This document shows, piece after piece, positions 44,171 to 52,521 of a stretch of DNA of 64,000 nt. Origin of the DNA: Saccharopolyspora hirsuta (GTDB lineage: Bacteria > Actinomycetota > Actinomycetes > Mycobacteriales > Pseudonocardiaceae). Numbering within the stretch: the first letter of the stretch is position 1; every line of letters begins with the position of its first letter. Position numbers and translations under genes: made by a program. The notes beneath the pieces are model-generated. The model did no database searches and was not told where the DNA came from. It saw only the letters and a program-made list of their open reading frames with translations. The stretch is from positions 1 to 64,000 of the forward strand of contig NZ_VWPH01000006.1 of the NCBI RefSeq assembly GCF_008630535.1, given 5' to 3'.

Positions 44171-45154
44171 ATGTATCCCTCGCACCGTCCGCGTCGGCTT
44201 CGCCGGAATCCGGCACTGCGTCGACTGGTTTCCGAGACCTCCGTGGAACCTCGGCAGCTGGTGCTGCCGATGTTCGTGCGGGAGGGCCTCGACGAGCCCG
44301 CGCCGATCCCCTCGATGCCGGGTGTCGTGCAGCACACCCGCGACTCGCTGCGGAAGGCCGCCGTCGACGCGGTCAGCGCCGGGGTCGGCGGGTTGATGCT
44401 CTTCGGCGTGCCCGCTGAGCGGGACGCGACGGGGTCCGGGGCGATCGATCCGGACGGCATCCTCAACGTCGCGCTGCGCGACCTGCACGCCGAGCTCGGC
44501 GACGACACCGTGCTGATGGCCGACCTGTGCCTGGACGAGTTCACCGACCACGGGCACTGCGGCGTGCTGGACGAGGACGGGACCGTCGACAACGACCGGA
44601 CGCTGCAGATCTACGGCGAGATGGCCGTGGTGCAGGCGCAGTCCGGGGCGCACGTGGTCGGGCCCAGCGGGATGATGGACGGCCAGGTCGGCGTGATCCG
44701 CGACTCGCTGGACGCGACCGGCTTCGGCGACACCTCGATCCTGGCCTACTCGGCGAAGTACGCCTCCGCCTTCTTCGGGCCGTTCCGGGACGCGGTCGAC
44801 TCGCAGCTGCAGGGCGACCGCAACACCTACCAGCAGGACCCGGCCAACGGCCGCGAGGCGCTGCGGGAGGCCGACCTGGACCTGGCCGAGGGCGCCGACA
44901 TGGTGATGGTCAAGCCCGCCATGTCCTACCTCGACGTGCTGCGCGACATCGCGGGCGTGGCCGACGTGCCGGTGGCCGCCTACCAGGTGTCCGGCGAGTA
45001 CTCGATGATCGAGGCCGCCGCCGCCAACGGGTGGCTGGACCGGCAGCGGACCGTGCTGGAGTCGCTGACCTCCATCCGGCGGGCGGGCGCGGACATCGTC
45101 CTCACCTACTGGGCCGCCGAGGCCGCGCAGTGGCTGCGGGGCGCTCGCGCATGA
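44171..45154 (+). CDS. hemB: Delta-aminolevulinic acid dehydratase HemB
   Basis: 327 residues from ATG 44171 behind GGGGAG. A TACGCT element at about 44124-44129 could be its -10 box. Two Schiff-base lysines lie in [17 protein letters not shown] and [14 protein letters not shown]. The metal region reads [20 protein letters not shown]; the second of the three zinc cysteines is Asp (C-x-D), so a magnesium- or potassium-dependent rather than strict zinc enzyme is likely. It makes porphobilinogen from two ALA. It overlaps the following gene in ATGA. Confidence 0.94.
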   Translation: MYPSHRPRRLRRNPALRRLVSETSVEPRQLVLPMFVREGLDEPAPIPSMPGVVQHTRDSLRKAAVDAVSAGVGGLMLFGVPAERDATGSGAIDPDGILNVALRDLHAELGDDTVLMADLCLDEFTDHGHCGVLDEDGTVDNDRTLQIYGEMAVVQAQSGAHVVGPSGMMDGQVGVIRDSLDATGFGDTSILAYSAKYASAFFGPFRDAVDSQLQGDRNTYQQDPANGREALREADLDLAEGADMVMVKPAMSYLDVLRDIAGVADVPVAAYQVSGEYSMIEAAAANGWLDRQRTVLESLTSIRRAGADIVLTYWAAEAAQWLRGARA

Positions 45155-45720
45155 CCGAACCGGGGCAGCGGGTCGACGCGTTCGGCCGGCCGACGCCGGA
45201 ACCCGAGCCGCAGGTGCCGCAGTCGCTGCTGGTGGCGCGGTGGCTGTGGATCGGGTCGGTGCTGATCGGCGTCGTGCAGTCCTTCATCCAGCTCGCCGAC
45301 CGGTCCGGGCTGATCACCAAGCTGCGGCAGCTGAACCCGGACCTGGGCCAGCAGGAGCTCGACGCCGCGGCCAACAGCTCGATCATGTTCGCCTTCCTGC
45401 TGAAGGCGCTGATCCTGATGGTGTACGTGGTGCTCACCAAGCGGATGCTGGAGGGGCGGAACTGGTCGCGGGTCGTGCTCACCGTGTTCGGCGGGTTCGG
45501 CGCGTTCAACGCGCTGATCACGGTGCTGACCGTCGGAGTGGTCGGCACCGCGATGGTCCACCAGCTCACCGGGGTCGCCATCAGCTGGGTCGAGGTGCTG
45601 TTCTCGCTGGTCGTGACGGCCGTCGAAGTCACCGCGATCGTGTTCATGTTCCGGCCGGACGCCAACCGGTACATCCGGGAGGCCGGGGCGCGCCTGCGCC
45701 TCGGCCGCCCGCTGCGCTGA
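45151..45720 (+). CDS. Four-helix small membrane protein, paralogue 1
   Basis: 189 residues, translationally coupled to hemB. Four transmembrane segments ([90 protein letters not shown]). The basic loop [14 protein letters not shown] between helices 2 and 3 is shared with the next four genes, and the C-terminus [12 protein letters not shown] parallels their ends. Function unknown; it appears to be the first of a tandemly duplicated family. Confidence 0.75.
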   Translation: MTEPGQRVDAFGRPTPEPEPQVPQSLLVARWLWIGSVLIGVVQSFIQLADRSGLITKLRQLNPDLGQQELDAAANSSIMFAFLLKALILMVYVVLTKRMLEGRNWSRVVLTVFGGFGAFNALITVLTVGVVGTAMVHQLTGVAISWVEVLFSLVVTAVEVTAIVFMFRPDANRYIREAGARLRLGRPLR

Positions 45721-45744
45721 ATTGTGGCCGGACCCGGGGGTTCC

Positions 45745-45750
45745 TAACCT
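45745..45750 (+). promoter_or_regulatory. -10 box, leaderless promoter of paralogue 2
   Basis: TAACCT, six nucleotides, GTG 45757. Confidence 0.6.
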
Positions 45751-45756
45751 GGGCAT

Positions 45757-46254
45757 GTGACGTCGCAGGAGCCCGACTCCGCGGCCCGGCCTGCTCGGCC
45801 GGGCACGATCGACGGGGCCTTCTGGGCCGGTGTCGCCAGCGTCGTGGTGGGGTTCGCCATCCTCGCCACCTCCTTCCTGGCGGTCTCGGACGCCGAGCTG
45901 CAAGTGGTGGTGGAGGAGGCCGCGGCGCAGGGCCAGCAGCTCACGCCGGAGCAGGCCCGCGCCGTCTACTCCGGGGTGATGGTGCTGGTCGCCGCGGTCG
46001 TGGTGGTCATCGCGGCGCTGTGGATCATGTTCCTGGTCTTCCTGCGCAACGGCCGGAACTGGGCGCGGGTCGTGATCACCGTGGTGGGCGCGGCGTGGAT
46101 CCTGCTGACCATGCCGTCGCTGGCCGGTACGACGGTCGGCGGGGTGGGCACGGCGCTGCTGGCGCTGGTGCAGGTGCTGGCCGTCGCCGCGACGCTCGTG
46201 CTCGCCTACCTCGCGCCGTCGAACCAGTACTTCCAGCACGCGCGGCAGCGGTGA
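45757..46254 (+). CDS. Four-helix small membrane protein, paralogue 2
   Basis: 165 residues from leaderless GTG 45757. Four transmembrane helices, with a Gln-rich external loop after helix 1 (VVEEAAAQGQQLTPEQARAVYSG). The family loop is GRNWARVVITVVGAAW and the end YLAPSNQYFQHARQR matches the Y-F ending of paralogues 3 and 4. The external Q-rich segment also occurs in the gene at 47591, suggesting these two are closest. Function unknown. Confidence 0.75.
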   Translation: MTSQEPDSAARPARPGTIDGAFWAGVASVVVGFAILATSFLAVSDAELQVVVEEAAAQGQQLTPEQARAVYSGVMVLVAAVVVVIAALWIMFLVFLRNGRNWARVVITVVGAAWILLTMPSLAGTTVGGVGTALLALVQVLAVAATLVLAYLAPSNQYFQHARQR

Positions 46255-46292
46255 GTTCGGCCGAACCGGTGGACCGAGGATGATCTCGCCTC

Positions 46293-46298
46293 TACTGT
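46293..46298 (+). promoter_or_regulatory. -10 box, leaderless promoter of paralogue 3
   Basis: TACTGT, six C residues, GTG 46305. The identical TACTGT-N6-GTG layout precedes paralogue 4. Confidence 0.65.
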
Positions 46299-46304
46299 CC
46301 CCCC

Positions 46305-46850
46305 GTGACATCGCCGCAGAACCCCTGGCAGCAGTTCCCGCCGCAGCAGCCGTTTCCCGGCCCTCCGCCCCAGTACGCCGTCGCGCGCCCGACGCCGCCC
46401 GGCTCGGTCGTCTTCGCGCGCTGGCTGGCCGCGGTGTGCCCGCCGCTCATCGCGCTGCTGGGCGTCATCGGGTACGCGATCTCGACGGTGCAGATCCTCG
46501 ACGCCGGGTTCGGTCCGACGCTCTGGATCCTGGTCAACGGTGTGCTGACCCTCGGTGCCGCGGTGTGCGGGGTGCTCTGGTTGGTGCTGTCCGGCGGATT
46601 GCGGAAGGGGCGCAGGTCGGCGCGGATCGTGCTCGTGGTGCTCGCCATCGCGTGGCTGCTGCACACCCTCTACTCCGCCACGACCTTCGTGCTGAGCTTC
46701 GCGCATGATTTCGGGAGCATCACCCTCAACCCGATCCTCCTCCTCGGCATCGGTGATCTGCTGTTGTCGCTGGTCGTCCCGATCGTCTTCCTGATCTTGG
46801 TGGCCACCCCGTCGGCGAACGCGTACTTCAGGGCGATGGCCGGGCGGTGA
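46305..46850 (+). CDS. Four-helix small membrane protein, paralogue 3
   Basis: 181 residues from GTG 46305. A short Pro/Gln-rich cytoplasmic head (starts TSPQNPWQQFPPQQP) precedes four transmembrane helices. The shared loop is diverged (GLRKGRRSARIVLVVLAIAW) and the end PSANAYFRAMAGR is family-like. The first ten residues are almost identical to those of the next paralogue, which marks a recent duplication including the promoter. Confidence 0.75.
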   Translation: MTSPQNPWQQFPPQQPFPGPPPQYAVARPTPPGSVVFARWLAAVCPPLIALLGVIGYAISTVQILDAGFGPTLWILVNGVLTLGAAVCGVLWLVLSGGLRKGRRSARIVLVVLAIAWLLHTLYSATTFVLSFAHDFGSITLNPILLLGIGDLLLSLVVPIVFLILVATPSANAYFRAMAGR

Positions 46851-46889
46851 GTTTGCCCAACCAAGTGGACAGCACATGAGTCGGGTTCA

Positions 46890-46895
46890 TACTGT
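46890..46895 (+). promoter_or_regulatory. -10 box, leaderless promoter of paralogue 4
   Basis: TACTGT, six nucleotides (TTGCCG), GTG 46902. Same hexamer and spacing as at 46293. Confidence 0.65.
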
Positions 46896-46901
46896 TTGCC
46901 G

Positions 46902-47591
46902 GTGACTTCACCGCAAAATCCTTGGCAGCAGGGCGGGTACCCGCAGTACCCCCAGGGGGGTACGCCGTCCGGCGGCTTCCCCCAGCAGTACCCGCAGGGC
47001 GGGTACCCGCAGCAGAACCCCTACGCGGCGCCGCCGGTGCCCGCGCAGGAGATGGCCCAGATCCCGCCGCCGATCACCGTGGAGATCGCCTTCTGGATCG
47101 CGATCGCGGTGCCGCTGCTGGTGACGGTCCTGTCCGTGGTCAGCTTCATGACCCTGCAGGGCTACCTGAACGACACGCTGGCGGGCGTGACCTCCGATCC
47201 GGAGCTGCCGAGCGAGTTCCAGGACGGGATGTCCGCGTTCGTCAACGGGGTCATGCTGTTCACCTTCATCTTCTTCACGGTGATCTTCCTGATCCTGACC
47301 GGGCTGTGGATCCTGTTCGGCTTCAAGATGCGGGCCGGTCGGAACTGGGCGCGGGTCACGCTCACCGTCTTCGCCTCGATCTGGCTGCTCAACTCGATCT
47401 TCAACCTGATCCAGGGCGGCAGCACCACGACCTTCACCGGTGACATGCCGGAGATCGCAATGCCCACGTCGTACTACGTGCTGACCTACGTCCAGGCCGG
47501 GCTCGGCCTGCTGTCCATGGGCGGGTTCATCGCGCTGGTCTTCGTGAAGCCGTCGAACTGGTACTTCAACGCGGCGCGGCGCGCCTACTGA
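46902..47591 (+). CDS. Four-helix small membrane protein, paralogue 4 (longer Gly/Gln/Tyr head)
   Basis: 229 residues from GTG 46902. The head (residues 1-55) has repeats of the type YPQGG (GGYPQYPQGG, QQYPQGGYPQQNPY) as in many actinobacterial membrane proteins. It is followed by four helices, the loop FKMRAGRNWARVTLTVFASIW, and the end FVKPSNWYFNAARRAY. The GTG was preferred over the in-frame TTG 46896 because of the -10 spacing and the match to paralogue 3. Ends overlapping the next ATG by one base. Function unknown. Confidence 0.77.
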   Translation: MTSPQNPWQQGGYPQYPQGGTPSGGFPQQYPQGGYPQQNPYAAPPVPAQEMAQIPPPITVEIAFWIAIAVPLLVTVLSVVSFMTLQGYLNDTLAGVTSDPELPSEFQDGMSAFVNGVMLFTFIFFTVIFLILTGLWILFGFKMRAGRNWARVTLTVFASIWLLNSIFNLIQGGSTTTFTGDMPEIAMPTSYYVLTYVQAGLGLLSMGGFIALVFVKPSNWYFNAARRAY

Positions 47592-48001
47592 TGCCACGAC
47601 CGCTGCGCTACGCCGTCGTCCTGTGGTGGACGGTGGCGATCCTCCTGCTGCTGCAGGCCGGGCTGATGTGGTCCGGCCGCGCCGAGCTCGTGCAGCAGCT
47701 CGCCGTGCAGCAGCAGCTGGCACCGGCGGACGCGGCGGCCCGGGCGCAGCAGCTGATCCTGGCCAACACCGGGATCGCGGTTGCGCTCGCGGCGGCCTAC
47801 CTGGGGTTCGGCGTGGCGCTGTTCAAGCGGCGCTCGTGGGGGCGGATCGGGGTGACCGCGTTCGCCCTGCTGCACCTGGTGCTCGTGCTGGGGTCGGGGG
47901 CGGTGTTCAGCGTGCACACCGTCCTGCTAGTCCTGGGCGGAACGGCTGCGGTGTTGTTGTGGCGGGCACCTTGCACGGAATGGCTGACGGGTGAGCGATG
48001 A
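47591..48001 (+). CDS. Small membrane protein, paralogue 5
   Basis: 136 residues from ATG 47591. Four shorter helices, the external Gln-rich loop (AELVQQLAVQQQLAPADAAARAQQL) and the family loop FKRRSWGRIGVTAFALL. It ends WLTGER and overlaps the next start in ATGA. No other motif; function unknown. Confidence 0.72.
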   Translation: MPRPLRYAVVLWWTVAILLLLQAGLMWSGRAELVQQLAVQQQLAPADAAARAQQLILANTGIAVALAAAYLGFGVALFKRRSWGRIGVTAFALLHLVLVLGSGAVFSVHTVLLVLGGTAAVLLWRAPCTEWLTGER

Positions 48002-48432
48002 GCGAACCGGTGCTGTACTCGGAACGCGGTAGCAGCTGGTGGCCGGTGCTGTGGGGACCGGCGTTCGCGCTGCTGGGGTTCGGTGTCGAGGCGTTGACGC
48101 CCGGCCCGCTGAGCCCGTGGATGTGGACCCTGACCGGGGGACTGCTGGCCGTCGCGGCGGCGGTCTGGGTGCAGGGCCGCCGTCGGCTGGTCTCGGTGCG
48201 GCTGACGCCGGACCGACTCGTGCTCGGGCGCGAGGAGATCGAGGTCAGCCGCATCGCGGCGGTCACGGACGTGGGCGCCCCGGTGGGGGCGCGGGTGCTC
48301 GGCGGGAGCTGGACGGTCCCGAAGGGCACCGGCGAGGTGCCGCTCCGGATCGACGACGACAAGGTCGTCCTGGCCTGGGCGAAGAACCCCGAGGCCCTGT
48401 CGGCGGCCCTGGCGAAGCTCGTGGAGAAGTGA
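47998..48432 (+). CDS. DUF3093-like membrane protein
   Basis: 144 residues from ATG 47998 with two N-terminal transmembrane helices (WWPVLWGPAFALLGFGVEAL; WMWTLTGGLLAVAAAVWVQG). A small beta-rich cytoplasmic domain follows (RRLVSVRLTPDRLVLGREEIEVSRIAAVTDVG...RVLGGSWTVPKGTGEVPLRIDDDKVVLAWAKNPEALSAAL). The order and the D-R-L-x-L-G-x-x-I pattern resemble DUF3093, which is a tentative call. It is not an evident member of the preceding paralogue family. Confidence 0.7.
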   Translation: MSEPVLYSERGSSWWPVLWGPAFALLGFGVEALTPGPLSPWMWTLTGGLLAVAAAVWVQGRRRLVSVRLTPDRLVLGREEIEVSRIAAVTDVGAPVGARVLGGSWTVPKGTGEVPLRIDDDKVVLAWAKNPEALSAALAKLVEK

Positions 48433-48438
48433 CCGGAC

Positions 48439-48770
48439 ACGATTTCACTGAGGTTTTCCAGCCTCGTTCTGCGTGGCGGTGCGGGTGGCGGAACCTCAGC
48501 GCCCGCCTGGCTGTGGGTGCCCTGACTGATGTATGACCCGATACACGGCTGTATGACCCGATACACGGCGTCAGGGCCGTCCTCGCCGGAAGGAACCCCG
48601 GAGGGGTGGGCACCGTGAACCCGCGGCGGTGCGAGTTGCGAGGGTGGGTTATGCGCCTGCGGCGCATGCGCCCCTCGCCGATCGGTGCAGTTCGCCCTTC
48701 GCAGCTGCGGTCCACGGGCAGGATGCGATTTCAATGGAAATCGGAGGTCTGATTTCCATTGAAATCGTGG
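48439..48770 (+). repeat. Full-length dispersed hairpin repeat, subtype 2 with a loop duplication
   Basis: Starts ACGATTTCACTGAGG 7 bp after the previous stop. In the apical loop the unit GTATGACCCGATACACGGC is present twice in tandem, lengthening the loop while the CCCTGAC/GTCAGGG stem is kept. It carries the subtype-2 segment GGAAGGAACCCCGGAGGGGTG and the right-end nested palindrome (CGATTTCAATGGAAATCGGAG and its inverse). Confidence 0.88.
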
Positions 48771-48902
48771 AAGTCCGGCACCGCCCGGACGACCCGTCCA
48801 CACGCTCCGGCATGTCGGGTGCCCGACGCGCCGGGGGACCGCAGTTTCAGTTGAAACTGTGATCCGTCGTGGGTGGGAGTCGCAGTTTCAATTGAAACTG
48901 CG
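48771..48902. repeat. Trailing module and two CAGTTTC-N4-GAAACTG palindromes
   Basis: A 70-bp segment similar to 25372-25440 (inverted) contains the quasi-palindrome TGTCGGGTGCCCGACGCGCC. It is followed by palindromes at 48842-48859 (CAGTTTCAGTTGAAACTG) and 48881-48902 (CGCAGTTTCAATTGAAACTGCG). The order core, TTCC palindrome, spacer, TTTC palindrome also occurs at 51956-52342. Confidence 0.7.
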
Positions 48903-48968
48903 ATGTCACCGGATCGCCGGGGGCGGGCAGGCGGTGCGCGTGCGGTGGGTCATGAGACGCTTCTGAGC

Positions 48969-49307
48969 GTGACCACTCCGGAACCGTGGCCTGCGGACGG
49001 GCCGAAGTTCAGCGCCGAGACCCTGGAACGCGCCGAGCGGCAGGGCCGGTTGAACCAGCCGTGGCGGGCCGCCGTGGCCGGGATCGAGCTGGTCGTGGCC
49101 GTGGTGCTGGTGGCGGTCGGCTGGTGGGCGTGGCAGCACGGCACCGTGACCATCTACCTGCCCGGCCCGCACGGCGCGATCGACGTGGTCACCCGGTCGG
49201 TCGGGAGCTGGTTGGCGTCCGCGGTGGCCGCCTCGACGCTCGCCGGGTTGCTGCTGCTCGACGCGATCCGGCAGGTGGTGCTGGCGCTGCGCGCCCGCGG
49301 CCGGTAG
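48969..49307 (+). CDS. Small two-helix membrane protein upstream of hemL
   Basis: 112 residues from GTG 48969. A hydrophilic head ([29 protein letters not shown]) precedes two transmembrane helices ([39 protein letters not shown]), with a short external loop containing [17 protein letters not shown]. Comparable small membrane genes sit near hemB/hemL in mycobacteria. Function unknown. The ribosome-binding site is poor and the start is less certain than the frame. Confidence 0.65.
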   Translation: MTTPEPWPADGPKFSAETLERAERQGRLNQPWRAAVAGIELVVAVVLVAVGWWAWQHGTVTIYLPGPHGAIDVVTRSVGSWLASAVAASTLAGLLLLDAIRQVVLALRARGR

Positions 49308-49353
49308 TCGGGGTGCGGCAGGTCACCGAGCTGCGCCTGTCAGACTGGGGGAC

Positions 49354-50688
49354 GTGACAGCTTCTGCGAACCCCGCATCGAATCCGAACCACGATCCGGC
49401 TCCGCGGTCGCGGCAGCTGTTCGACCGCGCGCAGGACGTGACGCCGGGCGGCGTCAACTCCCCGGTCCGCGCGTTCCACTCGGTCGGCGGCACGCCCCGG
49501 TTCATGGTTCGCGGCGAAGGCGCCTACCTGTGGGACGCCGACGACAACCGCTACGTGGACCTGGTGTCCTCGTGGGGGCCGATGATCAACGGGCACGCGC
49601 ACCCGGACGTGGTCCGCGCGGTGCAGGAGGCCGCTTCGCACGGCCTGTCCTTCGGCACCCCCGGGGCCGGTGAGATCGACCTCGCGCAGGAGATCATCGA
49701 CCGCGTCGAGCCGGTCGAGCAGGTCCGGCTGGTCAACTCGGGCACCGAGGCGACGATGAGCGCCGTCCGGCTGGCCCGCGGGTTCACCGGCCGCCAGAAG
49801 ATCGTCAAGTTCGCCGGTTGCTACCACGGGCACGTCGACGCGCTGCTGGCCAGCGCCGGGTCCGGGGTGGCGACGCTCGGGCTGCCGACCTCGCCGGGCG
49901 TCACCGGTGCGCAGGCCGCCGACACGATCGTGCTGCCCTACAACGACCTCGACGCCGTGCGGCAGGTCTTCGCCGATCAGGGCGACGAGATCGCCTGCGT
50001 GATCACCGAGGCCGCGGCGGGCAACATGGGCGCCGTCGCGCCGCTGCCCGGCTTCAACGAGGGGCTGCGCGAGATCACCCGTGCGGCCGGTGCGCTGCTG
50101 ATCATGGACGAGGTCATGACCGGCTTCCGGGTCTCCCGCGCCGGTTGGTTCGGCGTCGACGGCGTGGCCGGTGACCTCTACACCTTCGGCAAGGTGATGT
50201 CCGGCGGGCTGCCCGCCGCCGCCTTCGGCGGCCGGTCCGACGTGATGGCCCGGCTCGCCCCGTCCGGGCCGGTGTACCAGGCGGGCACGCTGTCCGGGAA
50301 CCCCGTCGCGGTGGCCGCCGGGCTGGCGAACCTGCGGGCCGCCGACGCCGAGGTCTACGCGGCGCTGGACCGCAACAGCAAGCGGCTCGGCGACCTGCTC
50401 GGGTCGGCGCTGACCGAGGCGGGCGTGCCGCACCAGGTCGCTTACGCGGCCAACATGGTCAGCGTCTTCTTCAGCGAGACCCCGGTGCACAACTACGAGC
50501 AGGCGCAGGCCCAGCAGACCTGGCGCTTCCCGCCGTTCTTCCACGCGCTGCTCGACCGCGGCGTCTACGCGCCGCCGAGCGCGTTCGAGTCGTGGTTCGT
50601 GAACGCGGCGATGGACGACGCGGCGTTCGAGGTGATCGCCGAAGCCCTCCCGCACGCCGCCCGCGCCGCTGCGGAGGCGACCGCATGA
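49354..50688 (+). CDS. hemL: Glutamate-1-semialdehyde 2,1-aminomutase HemL
   Basis: 444 residues from GTG 49354. Class-III aminotransferase fold: [11 protein letters not shown] near residue 31, [17 protein letters not shown] near 130, [13 protein letters not shown] near 153, [15 protein letters not shown] near 249 with the PLP Asp. The Schiff-base Lys is residue 280 ([13 protein letters not shown]). It converts glutamate-1-semialdehyde to 5-aminolevulinate, linking HemA to HemB. It overlaps the phosphatase gene at its end. Confidence 0.95.
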   Translation: MTASANPASNPNHDPAPRSRQLFDRAQDVTPGGVNSPVRAFHSVGGTPRFMVRGEGAYLWDADDNRYVDLVSSWGPMINGHAHPDVVRAVQEAASHGLSFGTPGAGEIDLAQEIIDRVEPVEQVRLVNSGTEATMSAVRLARGFTGRQKIVKFAGCYHGHVDALLASAGSGVATLGLPTSPGVTGAQAADTIVLPYNDLDAVRQVFADQGDEIACVITEAAAGNMGAVAPLPGFNEGLREITRAAGALLIMDEVMTGFRVSRAGWFGVDGVAGDLYTFGKVMSGGLPAAAFGGRSDVMARLAPSGPVYQAGTLSGNPVAVAAGLANLRAADAEVYAALDRNSKRLGDLLGSALTEAGVPHQVAYAANMVSVFFSETPVHNYEQAQAQQTWRFPPFFHALLDRGVYAPPSAFESWFVNAAMDDAAFEVIAEALPHAARAAAEATA

Positions 50689-51320
50689 GCGACGAGCGGA
50701 CCGTGGTGCACTTCATGCGCCACGGCGAAGTGCACAACCCGGAGGGGATCCTCTACGGGCGGCTCCCCGGGTACCGGTTGTCGGACCGGGGTGAGCAGCA
50801 GGCGAAGCTCGTCGCCGAGTTCCTGGCCGGGCGCGACATCGTGCACGTGGTCGCCTCGCCCCTGCAGCGGGCGCAGCAGACCGCCGAGCCGATCGGCGCG
50901 ACGTTCCAGGTCGACGTGGCCACCGACGAGCGGCTGATCGAGTCGGAGAACCGCTTCGAGGGGCTGAAGGTCTCGGTCGGCGACGGTGCGCTGAGCTCGC
51001 CGAAGCACTGGCCGAAGCTCTGGAACCCGCTGCGGCCCTCCTGGGGCGAGCCCTACCTGCAGATCGCGCACCGCATGCTCGGCGCCGCGCACCGCGCTCG
51101 CGCGGCCGCGGCCGGGCACGAGGCGGTGTGCGTGTCGCACCAGCTGCCTATCTGGACGCTGCGGCGGTTCCTGGAGGGCAAGCCGATGTGGCACGACCCG
51201 CGTCGGCGCCAGTGCTCGCTGGCGTCGCTGACCAGCCTGGTGTTCCGCGGCGAGGAGCTGGTGCGCATCGCCTACGTGGAACCGGCCGGGGCAACCGATC
51301 CGAAGGTGACAGGGGCATGA
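50685..51320 (+). CDS. Histidine phosphatase-family protein
   Basis: 211 residues. [32 protein letters not shown] has the RHG catalytic motif near residue 12. [17 protein letters not shown] gives the second Arg, and [17 protein letters not shown] the second His. The Glu acid is probably in [13 protein letters not shown]. Matches the phosphoglycerate-mutase-like gene between hemL and the thioredoxin gene in mycobacteria (Rv0525). Substrate unknown. It overlaps the next ATG. Confidence 0.88.
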   Translation: MSDERTVVHFMRHGEVHNPEGILYGRLPGYRLSDRGEQQAKLVAEFLAGRDIVHVVASPLQRAQQTAEPIGATFQVDVATDERLIESENRFEGLKVSVGDGALSSPKHWPKLWNPLRPSWGEPYLQIAHRMLGAAHRARAAAAGHEAVCVSHQLPIWTLRRFLEGKPMWHDPRRRQCSLASLTSLVFRGEELVRIAYVEPAGATDPKVTGA

Positions 51321-51907
51321 AGAAGCTGTTGGTACGCCTGGGCCTGGTGGCCGCGGCGGTGGCGCTGGTCGGCGGCTGCGCGACGCAGGGCGACGACGCG
51401 GTGGCCAGCGGTGGCGAGTTCACCTTCGTCTCGCCCGGCGGGCAGACCCGCCTCTTCTACAGCCCGGACGAGCGCGGCCGGGTGTCCGGGCTGTCCGGCG
51501 AGAACCTCATGAAGGAGGGCGAGCAGCTCGGCCTGGACAACTTCAAGGGCCAGGTCGTGGTGCTCAACATCTGGGGCTCGTGGTGCGGGCCGTGCCGGGC
51601 CGAGGCCGACGACCTGCAGGCCGTGCAGGACAAGGCCGGGCCGAAGGGCGTGCAGGTGCTCGGCGTCAACGTGCGGGACAGCCGCTCGGCGGCGCTGGAC
51701 TTCCACCGCGACCGCGGGCTGACCTACCCGTCGATCTACGACCCGTCCGGGCGCTCGCTGCTCGCGCTGCGCCAGTTCCCGCGCAGCACCGTCCCGGCGA
51801 CGATCATCCTGGACCGCCAGCACCGCGTCGCCGCGGTCTTCCTGACCGCGATGCTGGAGAGCGAGCTGCTCCCCGAGGTGGAGAAGGTCGCCGCCGAGCA
51901 GGCGTGA
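51317..51907 (+). CDS. ResA/TlpA-like thioredoxin lipoprotein
   Basis: 196 residues. Signal with lipobox VGGCA, so exported and lipid-anchored. Redlike thioredoxin domain: VVVLNIWGSWCGPCRAEADDLQAVQ with Cys 90/Cys 93, and the cis-Pro loop STVPATIILDRQHRVAAVF. It should keep apocytochrome c haem-binding cysteines reduced outside the membrane, receiving electrons from CcdA encoded downstream. Confidence 0.92.
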   Translation: MKKLLVRLGLVAAAVALVGGCATQGDDAVASGGEFTFVSPGGQTRLFYSPDERGRVSGLSGENLMKEGEQLGLDNFKGQVVVLNIWGSWCGPCRAEADDLQAVQDKAGPKGVQVLGVNVRDSRSAALDFHRDRGLTYPSIYDPSGRSLLALRQFPRSTVPATIILDRQHRVAAVFLTAMLESELLPEVEKVAAEQA

Positions 51908-51955
51908 GGACCGGCTCCCGGGCTCGTTGCTGGCGGGTGGCGGGACCGGGTGCGG

Positions 51956-52342
51956 ACGCGATTTCACTGAGGTTTTTCCAGCCTCGTTCTGGGTGGCGGT
52001 GCGAGTGGCGGAACCTCAGCGCCCGCCTGGCTGTGGGTGCCCTGACTTGTGTATGAGCCGATACAGGGCGTCAGGGCCGTCCTCGCCGGAAGGAACCCCG
52101 GAGGGGTGGGCACCGTGAACCCGCGGCGGTGCCGGTTGCGAGGGTGGGTTATGCGCCTGCGGCGCATGCGACACCTGCCGAGCGGTGCAGTTCGCCCTTC
52201 GCGGCTGCGGTCCACAGACCGGGATGAACAATTTCAATGGAAATCGGAGGTCCGATTTCCATTGAAATCGCGGGAATCCCGACACCCCGTCGGCGTGTCC
52301 GGTGCCCGACACGCCGGTGATGCACAGTTTCAACTGAAACTG
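51956..52342 (+). repeat. Full-length dispersed hairpin repeat, subtype 2, with trailing module
   Basis: Left end CGCGATTTCACTGAGG; core with CCCTGAC/GTCAGGG; subtype-2 GGAAGGAACCCCGGAGGGGTG; nested palindrome ending at 52273. The trailing module 52274-52324 (CGGCGTGTCCGGTGCCCGACACGCCG) and CAGTTTCAACTGAAACTG at 52325-52342 complete the composite. It interrupts the resA-like/ccdA gene order that is contiguous in mycobacteria. Confidence 0.88.
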
Positions 52343-52521
52343 CGGTGTGGTGAGCGGCGGGTGCCTGGCGCCGTGGTGGGGACCGGCGGTCCTGAAATTG
52401 CGGGACCAATGGCCCTGGTGGGGCGTTCTCGGCTGTGAGCAAGGCCATCACCAGGCACGATGTGGGCCGGTTCACCGAGCCCGGTGCAGGGTCGTGGTCT
52501 TGACTTTCCTACCCTCGAAGT
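52343..52521. promoter_or_regulatory. Promoter region of ccdA with leaderless -10 box
   Basis: TACCCT at 52510-52515, then six nucleotides, then GTG 52522: leaderless. TTGACT about 8 bp earlier is too close to serve as a standard -35. The repeat insertion means the ccd-res operon now has its own promoter. Confidence 0.5.
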
